DNA from: Liopterus haemorrhoidalis
Lineage: Eukaryota; Arthropoda; Insecta; Coleoptera; Dytiscidae
Direction of reading: 5' to 3'
DNA: 64,000 nt
NCBI GenBank assembly: GCA_963971575.1
Contig: OZ020619.1
Span: 28,772,800-28,836,799 of the forward strand
Both the position numbers and the translations under genes were made by a program. The notes beneath the pieces were generated by a model. That model was not told the origin of the DNA. It was given only the letters and a program-made list of their open reading frames with translations, and did no database searches. Below are positions 11,901 to 20,279 of the stretch, piece after piece; position 1 is the stretch's first letter, and every line of letters begins with the position of its first letter.

Positions 11901-13381
11901 TGTCAATCCATTTGACATATGTCATAATGAAAAATGATATCTTAATTATAATGATCATAACCTTATCAACCTAAAGTCGGTTTTACAGCGTAAGGAATAT
12001 TTTGAATTGAAATTTAAAGTCAGTAACACACCATAAAAGTAACCAAAATAACCAGATCAAGAGTGTTCTTACAAAAGTGAACAGCTTATAAGCTGTTCAC
12101 TTTTGTAAGAACAAACTAAGTGAACAGCTTATAAGCTGTTCACTTTTGTAAGAACACACTAGATCTGGTTATTTTGGTTACTTTTATGGTGTGTTACTGA
12201 CTTTAAATGTCAATTAAAAATATTCTTTACGCTGTAAAACCGACTTTAGGTTGATAAGGTTATGATCATTATAATTAAGATATAATTTTTCATTATGACA
12301 TCTGTCAAATGCATCAACATTTTAAAAAAGTGACATTTTTTAATACCAATATGACATACAGCTTCAAAGGTACAAACTATTGAAAACAAAATTCCCTCTT
12401 AGTTTGTTCTTACAAAAGTGAACCGCTTACATAGCGCATTAATCTAGCATCACAGCGAGCATCTAGCGCTAGAAGTTAGCACTAAATTGTTAGCTGAATT
12501 TAGAAACATGCCCGTTACATTAAAATATATTCAAAAATAAAGAAACGATTTGCTAAATTGTTGCTAGGTTTCAATGAGATTATGTAGTTGTTAGCAGAAA
12601 ACTATTAGCTCAAATGTCAAATTGTGATGTTAACCTCTCTAGCTCTAGCAGCCTTATTAACCGCTAGATTCGTTGTCTAGCGCTAGTACCTAGCGGACAT
12701 TTAGTGCTGTAATAAGAAACAGCCTGCTAGAATTTTACGCTGAATTAAGAAAAGGCTTGCTAGATTTGTGCTTTATGCGCTAGATCTAGCGCTGAATTAA
12801 GAAACATGCCCTATGCAATGATTAAATTAAATAAATGCAAAATAACTTCCTAAAAAGTACTAAAATAGTGGCCAATGTGCGGCAAATTAAATTAAAATTA
12901 AACAAATAATAAGTAAAAAAATAAGTTTAATTAATTGATTAATTTGTTATGTAATATAAATTATTTGTTAAGATAAAATATTCGTTAAAATAATTATTTG
13001 TTAATTTTTTTTGTGGTGTTCCTGGAGAAAGTAGGGTCTGTGACTCGGTTGGAAGAGAAAATTCGATGCTTGTGGTTCCTCACGCTCGCTTGCAGCTCGC
13101 GTTCTGATTGTTCCACTCGCATCGAATTTTCTCATTCCAACCTTGTTACAGAATATACTATTTTATATTAGAGTGTCGTTTCCTAAAAAAGGTTGATTAT
13201 TAAAAAAATATGTTGTCGCAGACATTCTGTTGGCCGCATTTACTTACCAGATACCTACTAAACCCTGAAATGACATCTTCTGACATCAGTTGTTTTTTTT
13301 TAGGTTCAAGACATGGAACTAATCCGCCTGAAATACGAACTGGATGACACAATACCAACATCAATAAGAGAAAACGACTAA
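1..13381 (+). CDS. FBF1: FBF1 (Fas-binding factor 1 / Albatross) homologue, 3' part of gene
   Basis: The spliced exons 1-21, 2942-3396, 5707-5939, 8393-8986 and 13304-13381 give about 459 residues ending in a TAA stop. Every junction has GT/AG ends and matching phase. The product is almost wholly predicted coiled coil: charged heptads rich in Glu, Lys, Gln and Leu, with no membrane segment. The order of blocks matches what I recall of the C-terminal half of vertebrate FBF1: an LLEDSYK-like start, an EKLNASIEILKNN block, an EERWTLQQ block, then YKDGEKALLEAR near the end. FBF1 is known as a centriole distal-appendage (transition-fibre) protein needed for ciliary gating, and as a keratin-binding junction protein. 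The N-terminal half must lie left of the window. The introns (2.9, 2.3, 2.5 and 4.3 kb) are filled with TEs. The family call is from remembered similarity; the coiled-coil nature and exon phases are seen directly. Confidence 0.82.
222..1290. mobile_element. Non-autonomous DNA transposon, about 29-bp TIRs, TA TSD
   Basis: GAGTACGTTCAGGATAACTT begins at about 222 and its reverse complement ends at about 1290, with one mismatch over roughly 29 bases. TA flanks each end, as for Tc1/mariner-type insertions. The interior has no transposase ORF and contains a 26-bp tandem repeat (about 963-1115). Confidence 0.75.
963..1115. repeat. 26-bp tandem repeat, about five to six copies
   Basis: The unit is close to AAACAACAAAATTTAACAAA followed by GAAAAT, repeated with small changes. 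It lies inside the TIR element 222-1290. Confidence 0.8.
1326..1396 (+). CDS. THAP-domain-like first exon, orphan
   Basis: The ATG at 1326 opens MVSCTACGRSTRQNAKTKGI and NFH, followed by a donor gtaagt at 1397. Cys-x2-Cys, then Gly-x-x-Phe-His, matches the first half of a THAP zinc finger (C2CH). THAP domains bind DNA and occur both in host proteins and in P-type transposases. I found no second exon with the remaining Cys-x2-His and Phe-Pro residues before the next FBF1 exon, so this is a stranded exon or the start of a decayed element. Confidence 0.45.
1571..1821. mobile_element. MITE with TTGAGAAcTGACA termini
   Basis: It starts TTGAGAACTGACACG and ends with the imperfect inverse TGTCACTTCTCAA. 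Related copies lie at about 7486-7674 (partial) and 42715-42970 (complete). All share the CTGGTGGTCAAATATT-type subterminal segment. It carries no ORF. Confidence 0.65.
2877..2924. repeat. (TATT)n microsatellite next to a splice acceptor
   Basis: About twelve TATT units end 17 bases before the acceptor AG of the FBF1 exon at 2942. Confidence 0.9.
2942..3396 (+). CDS. FBF1: FBF1 homologue, coiled-coil exon
   Basis: The acceptor AG is at 2940-2941 and the donor gtaagt at 3397. The exon enters with one base completing a codon and leaves with one base (A). It encodes KQLSFLEMSLESTETRLKSE and then about 130 residues of Lys/Glu-rich coiled coil, ending in VKEQEIK. The ATG at 2964 is internal to the exon and is not thought to be the start. 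The polypyrimidine tract is mostly replaced by a (TATT)n microsatellite at about 2877-2924. Confidence 0.8.
3714..3912. mobile_element. hAT MITE, 8-bp TSD CAGTAGCT
   Basis: TIRs are CAGGGCCGGCGC and GCGCCGGTCCTG; CAGTAGCT flanks both sides (3706-3713, 3913-3920). It is 199 bp, GC-rich for this region, with no transposase. Confidence 0.92.
4122..4656. mobile_element. TIR element, about 535 bp
   Basis: TATAGTCGGATTGCTGATAG at the left pairs with its near-perfect inverse at the right, about 29 bases. No ORF with coding character lies inside. The TA-type end suggests a Tc1/mariner-like MITE. Flanking 4657-5442 is AT-rich with nothing recognisable. Confidence 0.6.
5443..5657 (-). mobile_element. 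Harbinger 5' end, solo fragment
   Basis: Read on the minus strand it starts GGGTCTATTCTCC at 5657 and runs about 200 bp to an ACACCAGCG-like leader. It matches the leader of the Harbinger element at 38693 and the fragment at 35729-35905. The copy stops just before the transposase start codon. Confidence 0.65.
5707..5939 (+). CDS. FBF1: FBF1 homologue, coiled-coil exon
   Basis: The acceptor is cttatag at 5700-5706 and the donor gtaagg at 5940. The first two bases (TG) complete the A left by the previous exon, then ATG CAA ACA reads on as MQTSLEKQRIAS. The 78 or so residues are Gln/Glu/Arg-rich helix (AREERWTLQQATATMAAKAL), which aligns by eye with the EQERWRVTAEQ-type block of FBF1. It ends in phase 0. 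Confidence 0.82.
5940..6469 (+). other. FBF1 intron, no recognised feature
   Basis: AT-rich DNA; I see no ORF, TIR pair or tandem repeat. Confidence 0.5.
6470..6545. repeat. Fragment shared with the MITE at 42715
   Basis: The stretch running from CTGTTAATATGCTCATAGCG through TTAAGCACAGTACATTTTTA repeats 42779-42845 almost exactly. It may be the other half of the copy at 7486-7674, separated by the insertion at 6781-7178. Confidence 0.6.
6781..7178. mobile_element. Mariner-type MITE with long TIRs, TA TSD
   Basis: CCGGGTGAATTATTAAAGGA at the left and its inverse at the right extend with decay over about 80 bases, flanked by TA. It is 398 bp and non-coding. Confidence 0.85.
7486..7674. mobile_element. 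Partial copy of the TTGAG...CTCAA MITE
   Basis: It is the reverse complement of 1571-1740 and ends TCAGTTCTCAA. The left terminus is missing. Confidence 0.65.
7769..8222. repeat. Dispersed repeat, ACTTGCCC...GGGCAAGT family
   Basis: It shares its first 210 bp and its last 60 bp with 62991-63695; a third, mid-section copy is at 25136-25630. It opens with a hairpin (ACTTGCCC ... GGGCAAGT) and contains a short TG-rich tract. The class is unknown to me. Confidence 0.75.
8393..8986 (+). CDS. FBF1: FBF1 homologue, long coiled-coil exon
   Basis: The exon is phase 0 at both ends, 198 codons, with a T10-AG acceptor at 8391-8392 and donor gtacgt at 8987. It begins NLKETHLAENEKVM and contains YKDGEKALLEARMIENK and ALANREKKLAEEKIALSK, the most FBF1-like blocks of the protein. 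The last 40 residues (CGLCKVGSQ, then an acidic tail) leave the coiled coil. Reading through the donor adds unrelated residues before a stop, so the intron call is preferred. Confidence 0.85.
9170..10320 (-). mobile_element. pogo/IS630-like transposon remnant
   Basis: Inverted repeats face each other at about 9175-9225 (ending GGCCACTCTCC) and 10270-10312 (starting AGAGTGGCCATTT). A broken transposase N-terminus lies between them on the minus strand. Confidence 0.6.
9505..10013 (-). pseudogene. Transposase N-terminal part (pogo/IS630-type helix-turn-helix), frameshifted
   Basis: MALWRPFDLEKNPNF opens at 10013. An acidic stretch follows, then a frame change at an A-run (about 9872-9880 on the plus strand). 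The other frame continues YVYKKLVSEGNNKPILRTAE and GKNQQRKPIYKFSRK, has a stop, and resumes as KIYVFYSKNIVPTVHLLIKK and EFPYKVSHMYNYLKLLGF. This layout (N-terminal HTH, then a P(T/L)-LL-K segment, then a second HTH) is common in insect pogo/IS630-like elements. No DDE catalytic core remains. The family call is from memory of similar insect proteins. Confidence 0.5.
10500..10899. mobile_element. piggyBac-like MITE, TTAA TSD
   Basis: TTAA at 10496-10499 and 10900-10903 flanks CACGTTGACTGCC and its near inverse GGCAGTCAGCGTG. It is 400 bp with no transposase. Confidence 0.85.
10904..11220 (+). other. FBF1 intron, no recognised feature
   Basis: AT-rich, with no ORF or repeat seen. Confidence 0.5.
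11515..11721 (-). CDS. Short ORF inside foldback element, unknown
   Basis: A 68-codon ORF with a Ser-rich then acidic start (KRLLQSSSSSEEKSDEE) and a Lys-rich end. The composition is protein-like and resembles the N-terminal tails of transposon proteins. No domain can be assigned. It is probably a relic of the element's own gene. Confidence 0.3.
   Translation of the reverse strand: MLVKMTFYVMKRLLQSSSSSEEKSDEEQCTKDLQELEFPSYTEFLYNLSKKTKRVKIMKYAKNVVKKL
11794..12427. mobile_element. Two MITEs head to head, forming a 634-bp palindrome
   Basis: Copy one spans 11794-12086 and copy two, inverted, 12134-12427. Each ends in AGC(T/G)GTTCACTTTTGTAAG and TATA-like flanks. Between them, 12091-12129 holds only the joined ends of a third copy. 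A single copy of the same family is at 15016-15349. Confidence 0.85.
13048..13142. repeat. Imperfect hairpin in the last FBF1 intron
   Basis: GGTTGGAAGAGAAAATTCGA pairs with TCGAATTTTCTCATTCCAAC around a GC-rich loop. It is the likely core of a small foldback repeat. Confidence 0.6.
13304..13381 (+). CDS. FBF1: FBF1 homologue, last exon with stop
   Basis: The acceptor is T9-AG at 13302-13303 and the exon enters in phase 0. It encodes VQDMELIRLKYELDDTIPTS, then IREND and TAA. A short helical tail like this is a common end for coiled-coil proteins. Candidate polyadenylation signals AATAAA lie at 13579-13584 and 13822-13827. Confidence 0.7.
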   Translation, partial: VQDMELIRLKYELDDTIPTSIREND

Positions 13382-14742
13382 AATAATTTTAATAATTCTC
13401 TGTATTTCTGTTATATCTCTTCACACTGCCCATTCTGTGATAAATATAAATAATATATACAATATCTCGAGTTCAAACTTAATTTTAACTTAAAAACTAA
13501 TATTATAAATTGTGCCTTTGTAGAAAAACGGCACATATATTTAAATAGGCCGCTAGACTACTTGTTAAAAAGTTTCAAAATAAAATTCACAACAAAATAT
13601 ACAAATTTTATAAAACTAATTATGAAATATAGTGTCCCATAATTTAGGTCTCGCTAAATTATTTCTAGATTCCAAACGTCTAAATGACGTTTAGGGCAGA
13701 GAAGTTTAAGTTATATTAAAAAATTAACTTGTCGAAACAATTACGGGACATCTGTACAATAATATAATATTCAATTTAACTGGCAAATATATTTTCCTTA
13801 AAATTATAGCTGATTTGCAAAAATAAAATTAAAGTTTGTTCTTTTCATTTTATTATGACATGGTTTTGATAAAATGCACCCCAAATTAAAAGATAATAAA
13901 CTGAAACAGTATTTACAAATAAAATAAAAATAAGAAAAAATATTACCGAATCCATGTCATATCAAAAATATAATAGGTATTTTAAAAATATAAAATTACA
14001 AACACTGTACGAGGTGATATTCTTTTTATGAAATGATAACTAACATTTTAAATACTCCAACGATAACTAGTAGCAAATAATCAACGTTTTATATAAGTTA
14101 TAACTCTACTGGTAATTTTACTGCGATATTTTTTTGACAATCTAATGAACTTGTTCTGAAAAAGGAAGACATTGAGAAGTCGTAAAAACTACTATTAAAA
14201 ATTTTGATGTCAATAATTTCAAAAAAATATACCAAATTGTAGTAATAAAATACAGTAGGGCGTCCGTATATCGAAGTTCTCGTTACTCCCCATAAGAAAA
14301 CATTCTGTATATCTGAATTATTCCACAATATATTTTTTTATATACTTTTTATTTACATACATAGTTCATCATAAAGATTGTTGATTGAATACATTAAAGA
14401 AAATTTTTAGATTTAGATTTTTAATTTCTGCTAGACAATACGTCGTGTTCTTCAATTTTCTGAAAATGTTCCTGACGATTTATTTAATGGCCTTAGTGCG
14501 ATAAGTGCGAACATTTTTATAAAGATATTAGGATTTTTTGTATGCAAATGTAAATAATATAAGTATATATAATGAGTTGTGAAAGTGTTTTTTGTAAAAT
14601 ATGTATATATATTTTTTAAATAAATATCTATGTGTTTTTTAAACATAACTTAGTTCATATTTACTTAAGTTACAAATGAGCAATTTTAGGCATATAGATA
14701 CGTATTTCATATGTAATTTTAGTTTAAGAAATAGTGTATTAT
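13382..14742 (+). other. FBF1 3' UTR and start of the convergent intergenic region
   Basis: Candidate AATAAA signals lie at 13579 and 13822. The rest is AT-rich; the ORFs in it are low-complexity and are not supported. Confidence 0.5.
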
Positions 14743-14846
14743 ACAACGAGCATGGAATGATGGTCATTTTACACGAGTATGAAAGTTGCGCCACGAGCCG
14801 CAGGCGAGTGGCGCAATTCATACCAGTTAGAATTGACCATGCAAGT
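14743..14846. repeat. Imperfect palindrome with GCGCCAC stem
   Basis: CATGGAATGATGGTCA pairs with TTGACCATGC, and inside it AGTTGCGCCACGAG pairs with AGTGGCGCAATT. It is a short foldback element. Confidence 0.55.
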
Positions 14847-15015
14847 TTCATACTATGCTTTTTCTACGACTATAACTTTATTACTTTTATTATTTAATTT
14901 TTATTCAGTGCCCTTTAAAAACTAACAAAATACTTACTGTAATTTGACAGTTGCTTTCAACCTATTTATTACGTTTGCCTAGCAACGGTCATGTACGTGT
15001 CATATGGAATGTATA

Positions 15016-15349
15016 AGCTGTTCACTTTTGTAAGAACAAACTAAGCAGATATTTTGTTTTCAACAGTTTGCACCTTTGAAACTGTATGACATGTTGGTAT
15101 TACAGAAAAATATTTTGAAAAGTCAGATCACAAATATGTCATTTAAAAAAATATTATTTGTCATATTTCATTTTGAATAGTGACATCTTAAATATTTTGT
15201 AAATATAATACTAACCTAAAATTATACAAATATAACCCAAAACTGTAAAGCCTTTTTTACAATATAACCAAGTTTCTAAAAGTCAGTAATACACTATAAA
15301 AATCACCAAAATAACCAGATCTAGTTTTTCCTTACAAAAGTGAACAGCT
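15016..15349. mobile_element. MITE with AGCTGTTCACTTTTGTAAG termini
   Basis: 334 bp, flanked by TATA on both sides. It is the same family as the dimer at 11794-12427 and shares the AAAATAACCAGATCTAG subterminal segment. Confidence 0.85.
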
Positions 15350-16248
15350 TATAAATTCAGTTAAAATAACAATACTTGTGACAACTGATTAACTGACTGA
15401 TCAAGAACAACTCTACCAAAAAAATATATTTGCAAAATTCGACAACTTTAACTATATTATTTAATCCGGTTTCCTTTACAAAAAAAACAATAATTTGACA
15501 TACACTTTCAATCTTTTTATTACGTTGCCTAGCAACTGTTGGCCATTGCTGCTTGCACCTGTCTTGTAAAGAGCTCAACCTGTTACGTAATAAGCTCATT
15601 ACGTAACAGGTCAGCGGAGTGTAATAAAAAGGATTGGGGAACGTGCTACATTTACTAATCACTGTCACGCCTGTAATGAACGTATCTATATAGTCGTGGA
15701 AAAAATTATTTTCTATATATCCCATTTTTCTTATGGAACCATTGACTTTGATATATGGAGATCCTACTGTATTTCAAAATATTCAATTCTATGATTGTAA
15801 TTATTTAAATATTTGGCACAAAACCAGGTATATATAAAATATAATTATTATTGCAAAAGTACGTTATATAAATTACGAGGGACGTTTAAACATATAAACA
15901 TATTACTAATTAATAAATTACTGGTGCGTAATTCTATGCACTGAATGCAATTTTTCCAACCTACAATCTTCAAAGTGTCACAGGTTGTATTAAGTTACAA
16001 TTCTTAACGGACCACTGTGCTTCTGTACATTAATTTTTCTATCAAGAAATCAACTATTTATCAGAAGAGTTCGTCTGACGGCCCGCGACTGATCAGCGAC
16101 TGACTGTCGCTACAATCGATTTTAAATTGGATATCGTCTATTTTCATAGCTGTGAATGGTATTATTAAACGTTAAGAACAGTCTATTAAATTTATCCACA
16201 ACTCATAACGTACAGTGTACTAAATTTGAAGCTATGAATGCAGCTTAA
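15350..16248. other. Intergenic, one perfect hairpin
   Basis: The palindrome CCTGTTACGTAAT ... ATTACGTAACAGG lies at 15579-15610. A TTATTACG-TTGCCTAGCAAC motif near 15510-15540 repeats one at 14965-14985. Nothing else was recognised. Confidence 0.5.
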
Positions 16249-16846
16249 CCCTTTGCACTCCATTGTCGCCGATAATGCGAAATTTAAAATATGAACTTTA
16301 AGTCCACTGTCGCTGCTACGGTGACACGCTTTGCTTATTTGAGCACTTTTCTATAAACTGGTGCGTGTGTTTATCTTAACACTTAAACGTCTGACGATAA
16401 TTTGCGAATTTTAAGAATTTGTCTCTAAGGAAAAATCAGTGTAATAAAATTTACGATTGTCTCGGAAATACTACGCTTAGATATTTAATACACAATAAAA
16501 AATTTATGACGCATTCTTATGATTCATTTGATGTAAATACAGGCGAAGCAAGAATATCGAGTTGATACGAAATACGATGCATTAATTAAGCCCGCTTTAG
16601 ACGATCATAATTTTGTCAACAAATCGCTTCACAAATTCGTTAATAAGCTTGTTTACAAAATTTTATAAACGTAAAAATATCTCGCACAGTTAACATTCTG
16701 ATATTGGAAAGATGGATATGAACAAAATTGTGAAATAAGTAATGTAGATGAATTTGATTTTGTCTTGCACGGAGCGATTTAAGTGAAATATTAGTTATTG
16801 GAGTTGTTGGTATACTATATGAGTCACTAGGCTGGAGTGCAAAGGG
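16249..16846. mobile_element. piggyBac-like MITE, TTAA TSD
   Basis: TTAA at 16245-16248 and 16847-16850 flanks CCCTTTGCACTCCA and its inverse TGGAGTGCAAAGGG. It is 598 bp with no transposase ORF. These ends are the classic piggyBac-type termini. Confidence 0.9.
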
Positions 16847-16930
16847 TTAATAGTCGTTTTAGTAGTCCTAAAAAATTTGTATAACGCACGCTGATTTATT
16901 AATTATTAAACTATAAAATATAAACTTATA

Positions 16931-17062
16931 GGGTCGGTTTCTGAAAGCTTAGTTAACTATAACCAAAAGGTCAGAAAATGGTTGCTATGGTTACTTATGG
17001 GATTGTTATATTGTAATCGAGTTTAGCCAAATGGTTTAAACTCGGCTAAGCTTTCAGCAACC
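16931..17062. mobile_element. Small Harbinger-type MITE
   Basis: GGTTTCTGAAAGCTTAG at the left faces CTAAGCTTTCAGCAACC at the right; ATA flanks both sides as a possible 3-bp TSD. About 132 bp. Confidence 0.6.
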
Positions 17063-17130
17063 ATAGTAATGTTCGTTAACTTAAGGTAAAAATTTTTGGC
17101 ATTGTTCCATTAGAAATTTATGCACAATAT

Positions 17131-17881
17131 AAAGGGAAACTTCCTAAGCGCTCTGACATCTGGTGGCAATTTGCGGAAGATACGAAAGTGACATTGTTTT
17201 GTTTTGTTCAATGGAGAAATACGTGTTATTTTGTTGTTTGTGTTTTATTTTGATGAATCATGGGAAAAAACAATCAATTTTGTTGTGTGCCGCAATGTAA
17301 ATCGTGAATAAGGAATCCATAATTTACCTAAATCGAAAAAAATATAAATTGAAACGACGTTTAGAGGCAGAGAGAAAGTGGATCGTAGGTTTTTATGGAC
17401 CCAAAAACTAAAAATTGGCAAAAATCTAAGCCCATGCATGCACTTTTGCTCGTTGCATTTTATGGAAAGTGATTTTTTACGCCCAAGAAAAGACTGAAAA
17501 AAGCACTTATCTCACCCAAAATTTGCCTAAATCATCAGTTGATATATTAAAAGGCCCTTCTACTTTTTCAAGCAGAGATATTAATTTTTACTAATATATT
17601 TACCATATTTTTGTTGCTATTATATTGACAGACAGTCAAAAATAATTAAAAATACAATGAAAAACTAAAAATTTCCTTGAAATTTCTTTAGAATAGTATA
17701 TTATTACATATCGTAAATCGTAGATTACCTTTAAATAAAAACAAAGCTCGGAAAACAGGAAAAATACAACTCGTGTTCATTTTCACCATGTAAACAAATA
17801 CACGAGTAACAGTTTAATGTCACTTTCGAGTGTTCCAGATTTGCCGCATATGGCGTTGCGATCTTAAAAAGTTTCCCCTAT
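17131..17881 (+). mobile_element. P-like DNA transposon derivative carrying a THAP domain
   Basis: The left end AAAGGGAAACTTCCTAAG and the right end CTTAAAAAGTTTCCCCTA are imperfect inverted repeats. They continue inward for about 60 bases (GGTGGCAATTTGCGG against CCAGATTTGCCGCATATGGC, then CGAAAGTG against CACTTTCG). It holds a broken THAP domain and little else, so it is an internally deleted element. Confidence 0.7.
17260..17545 (+). pseudogene. THAP zinc-finger domain, decayed
   Basis: The ATG at 17260 opens MGKNNQFCCVPQCKS, then stops and frame changes. Further blocks read HNLPKSKK, VDRRFLWTQKLKIGKNLSP, and CSLHFMESDFLRPRKD in another frame. Together these give the Cys-x2-4-Cys ... Cys-x2-His pattern of a THAP finger. 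In P-type transposases the THAP domain binds the element's own ends. At least two frameshifts and a stop show it is dead. Confidence 0.7.
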
Positions 17882-18715
17882 AGCCTTTCCGTAAAGTAAA
17901 CAAAACAAAATACAAACGCATCGTATCTTTTAAAACGCATGCTTATGATTTTTTTGAGTCACATGTTTATGAGTTGATGAAAATATTAAGAATATGACAT
18001 GTACAGTGTTATGTGTACTATGCAATAGTAACTAGTTCATACATAAAAATCTGTCACATATGCAGGCGAAAGAAGGCTTAATAAGGCATATAAACACTAA
18101 TCACAGATTTAAAATCACATAAGTGGACGGACACACTTAGATCTTCTCGTTCTTCTCATGCCACACATTCTTCACAACAATATTACTAAATACATGTAAA
18201 AAATTCATTCTAGTAAAAAATCTTACATTTTAGATTAATCCACATTTAAAACGAATAACTAGTCACATATATCTTCTTTCAAAATGAGAATCAGTAGTTT
18301 ATACTGACATCTAGGTTCGGTACGCAGAAACTGGAACATTTCCCTAATAAATTAAAAGAGATATTTTACATAATTAGGGCAAAAATTGCGAACAGAAAAG
18401 TATTGTTTTGAAAACAGAAATGACGTTTTTATTTGGATGAAATTTGTAGATATTATTTTTGTAGTCTCAAATTAAAACAAATATGTTGCTGAAATCAAAC
18501 GCCGAATAACTCGAGAAGTGTACAAACTAAAATAGTCCTTACAAACGTTAGAATACAGTATTGCTGATGGAAAATAGTAGTGATGTTGCATCATAATGTT
18601 GTAAAAGTGTCAAATGTCAATTTACCCAAAGTATTATGCGTAATTTTATGTTCTTTTGTTGATAAGATATTCAAATTAAATGGAAAAAGTATCAGAGAAA
18701 AATGAATAACCATTT
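17882..18715. other. Intergenic, nothing recognised
   Basis: AT-rich DNA without a supported ORF, TIR pair or tandem repeat. Confidence 0.5.
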
Positions 18716-18844
18716 GTATACTAGCGTCGGCGAATCAACGCACTTACGTCACACGACGTAATAAACGACTGTATTGTCTGGAACAATGCATTCGTTTGTT
18801 ACGTCGTGTGACGTAAGTGCGTTGATTCGCCCACGCTAGTATAC
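18716..18844. mobile_element. 129-bp near-perfect palindrome
   Basis: GTATACTAGCG at the left and CGCTAGTATAC at the right bound arms of about 53 bases; the arms carry TTACGTCACACGACGTAA. TA lies at the ends, consistent with a minimal mariner-type foldback MITE. Confidence 0.8.
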
Positions 18845-18899
18845 CGCGTTTTCAACGATCGGCGCGTTTTACAACTGGCAACCTCACCAAGGAAGAAAA

Positions 18900-19165
18900 G
18901 GATAGTGTTATTGGGAGAATCTATTAGAGAGTATTAAAAAACTACTCCGTTTGCCCTGCACTGCATTCTAAGCTTTGAACGGACTTTAGTAAAACTGGTG
19001 ATATTGAGAGAGTCAATATCTCAAAATACTAAATTAAAATTTGTTCGATCTTTAATTTCTTCCATTGCAACGTATGCTGTAAAGTCATGGGCCATTAATA
19101 TATGGAATAAAAGGAAAATAGTTCCCAAAATGTGGATCTATTGATGCATCGTTGCTACGTTGAGA
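18900..19165 (+). pseudogene. Non-LTR retrotransposon RT fragment, degenerate
   Basis: A frame near 19030-19140 reads KLKFVRSLISSIATYAVKSW followed by AINIWNKRK and MWIY. This matches the post-RT 'ATYGCETW ... MWCYRR' block of many insect LINEs. Stops and frameshifts are present. A downstream piece of the same kind is at 19791-19922. Confidence 0.55.
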
Positions 19166-19184
19166 ACATCAGAGCGTCAGTTCT

Positions 19185-19440
19185 AAACGTTAGCGACCGG
19201 TGTAATTAGTAGTAAGTTTTAAAGTAGTCAATGTATAGTAATTTTATTTTTCTGTATTGGTATTACATAATCCTACATTATGTTGGCACCTCAAAAGAAA
19301 AAACAAACATGCGACCGACGCCATGACACATATCTTCAAGGCTGTAGTTGTCGCTAAGCATTTGGTGACAAGGTGCCATCTGTTAGTTTTTGACTACCCC
19401 GAAAGATGTCACGTAATGTTTCGTCGCTAACCTTGAGAAA
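19185..19440. repeat. Possible TIR insert within the LINE remnant
   Basis: AACGTTAGCGAC near 19187 and GTCGCTAACCTT near 19424-19435 are imperfect inverses; the interior is non-coding. Confidence 0.35.
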
Positions 19441-19615
19441 AAAAGTCCCCTACTTTGATCACTTATTATTTAGAATAAGCAATAAAAATAAGAAATAGAT
19501 ACCCAGAATAACGTACAAATTCCTCTATTTTAAGATAATTATACATTCTTACTAGATTGTGCACGAAGTTATTTAAGATATTTTGGACATATATAACCTT
19601 TTTTTTTTTTTTTTT

Positions 19616-19777
19616 GTTTAAGCGGAGCTAGATTTTGTATTCTGGTAACCGTTAACGTTTGATTGAAGTTTTTCATCATTTTGTTTAGCAAAATCCTACT
19701 TCAAACATTAAAATATTAACTCGTGACAACTTCAAAAAATTAAATTCCATTTGGTTCCGCTTTAAGGCTTGGAATAG
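19616..19777. mobile_element. MITE, GTTTAAGCGGA ... TCCGCTTTAAGGCTTGGAATAG (family A)
   Basis: Inverted ends TTTAAGCGGAGCTAG and GGTTCCGCTTTAAGG. Four further copies are at 24399, 48168, 56776 and 57090. The interior shares TTGATCATTTTGTT-type sequence. It sits between the LINE pieces 18900-19165 and 19791-19922. Confidence 0.8.
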
Positions 19778-19790
19778 CCTATAATGGAAA

Positions 19791-19922
19791 ATATGATCGT
19801 AGAAGGCAAGGTAATAGTAGGCGACCAAAAAGAAGAACAACTTATAGATGGACTGACCAGATGAAACATTGAATAGGTCACGCATTATACGAAGTAACAC
19901 AAGTGTTTTAAGATGATGAAAC
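19791..19922 (+). pseudogene. LINE ORF2 C-terminal fragment
   Basis: One frame reads NGKYDRRRQGNSRRPKRRTT, then YRWTDQMKH and stop-broken IGHALYEVTQ. This matches the RGRPRxRWTD ... LxEAxRLAxDR tail typical of insect LINEs. Confidence 0.65.
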
Positions 19923-20097
19923 GTGGCTAGTACAATAGAAGCTATGAGTCATACTGTCAGTATACCCCTTCGGAGGTAATCGGAATGACAGATTATTTTT
20001 TATAGCCACATTTGTGCCATTAGTCAGGCCAATAAGTTGTTTCAAAAGTAAATAATGACACTGAAACTTTCCTTCAAATAGTGTATACGGAGTGATT

Positions 20098-20279
20098 ATT
20101 TAATGGCGAGACGACCTCACTGGAAGTTTTAATATTTTGCCGTTTTATACACATCGTAGCAGGCGATTATGCGCGCATGCGCATAATCTTTTTTTCTTCA
20201 AGGTTATTATAGTCATAGTATTCTGCTAGGAGGCACGTAAAATTCGGTGACGTCGTCTCGCCATTAAATAATCACTCTG
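20098..20279. mobile_element. Tc1/mariner-type MITE, TA TSD
   Basis: CGGAGTGATTATTTAATGGC and the near inverse CCATTAAATAATCACTCTG flank a GC-richer centre containing GCGCGCATGCGCATAA. TA at both ends. Confidence 0.85.

Larger units (their letters stand above)
11221..12811. mobile_element. Long-arm foldback element, GGGCATGTTTCTTAA termini
   Basis: The left arm (11221 to about 11440) is repeated inverted at the right (about 12580-12811), both rich in AGCGCTAGATCTAGCGC-type motifs. Inner segments near 11700-11780 and 12525-12595 also pair. The minus-strand ORF 11721-11515 (Ser run, then Glu/Asp, MKRLLQSSSSSEEKSDEE) may be the start of a Harbinger-like protein. The centre is occupied by a second, palindromic insertion (11794-12427). 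No clear TSD was found. Confidence 0.75.
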
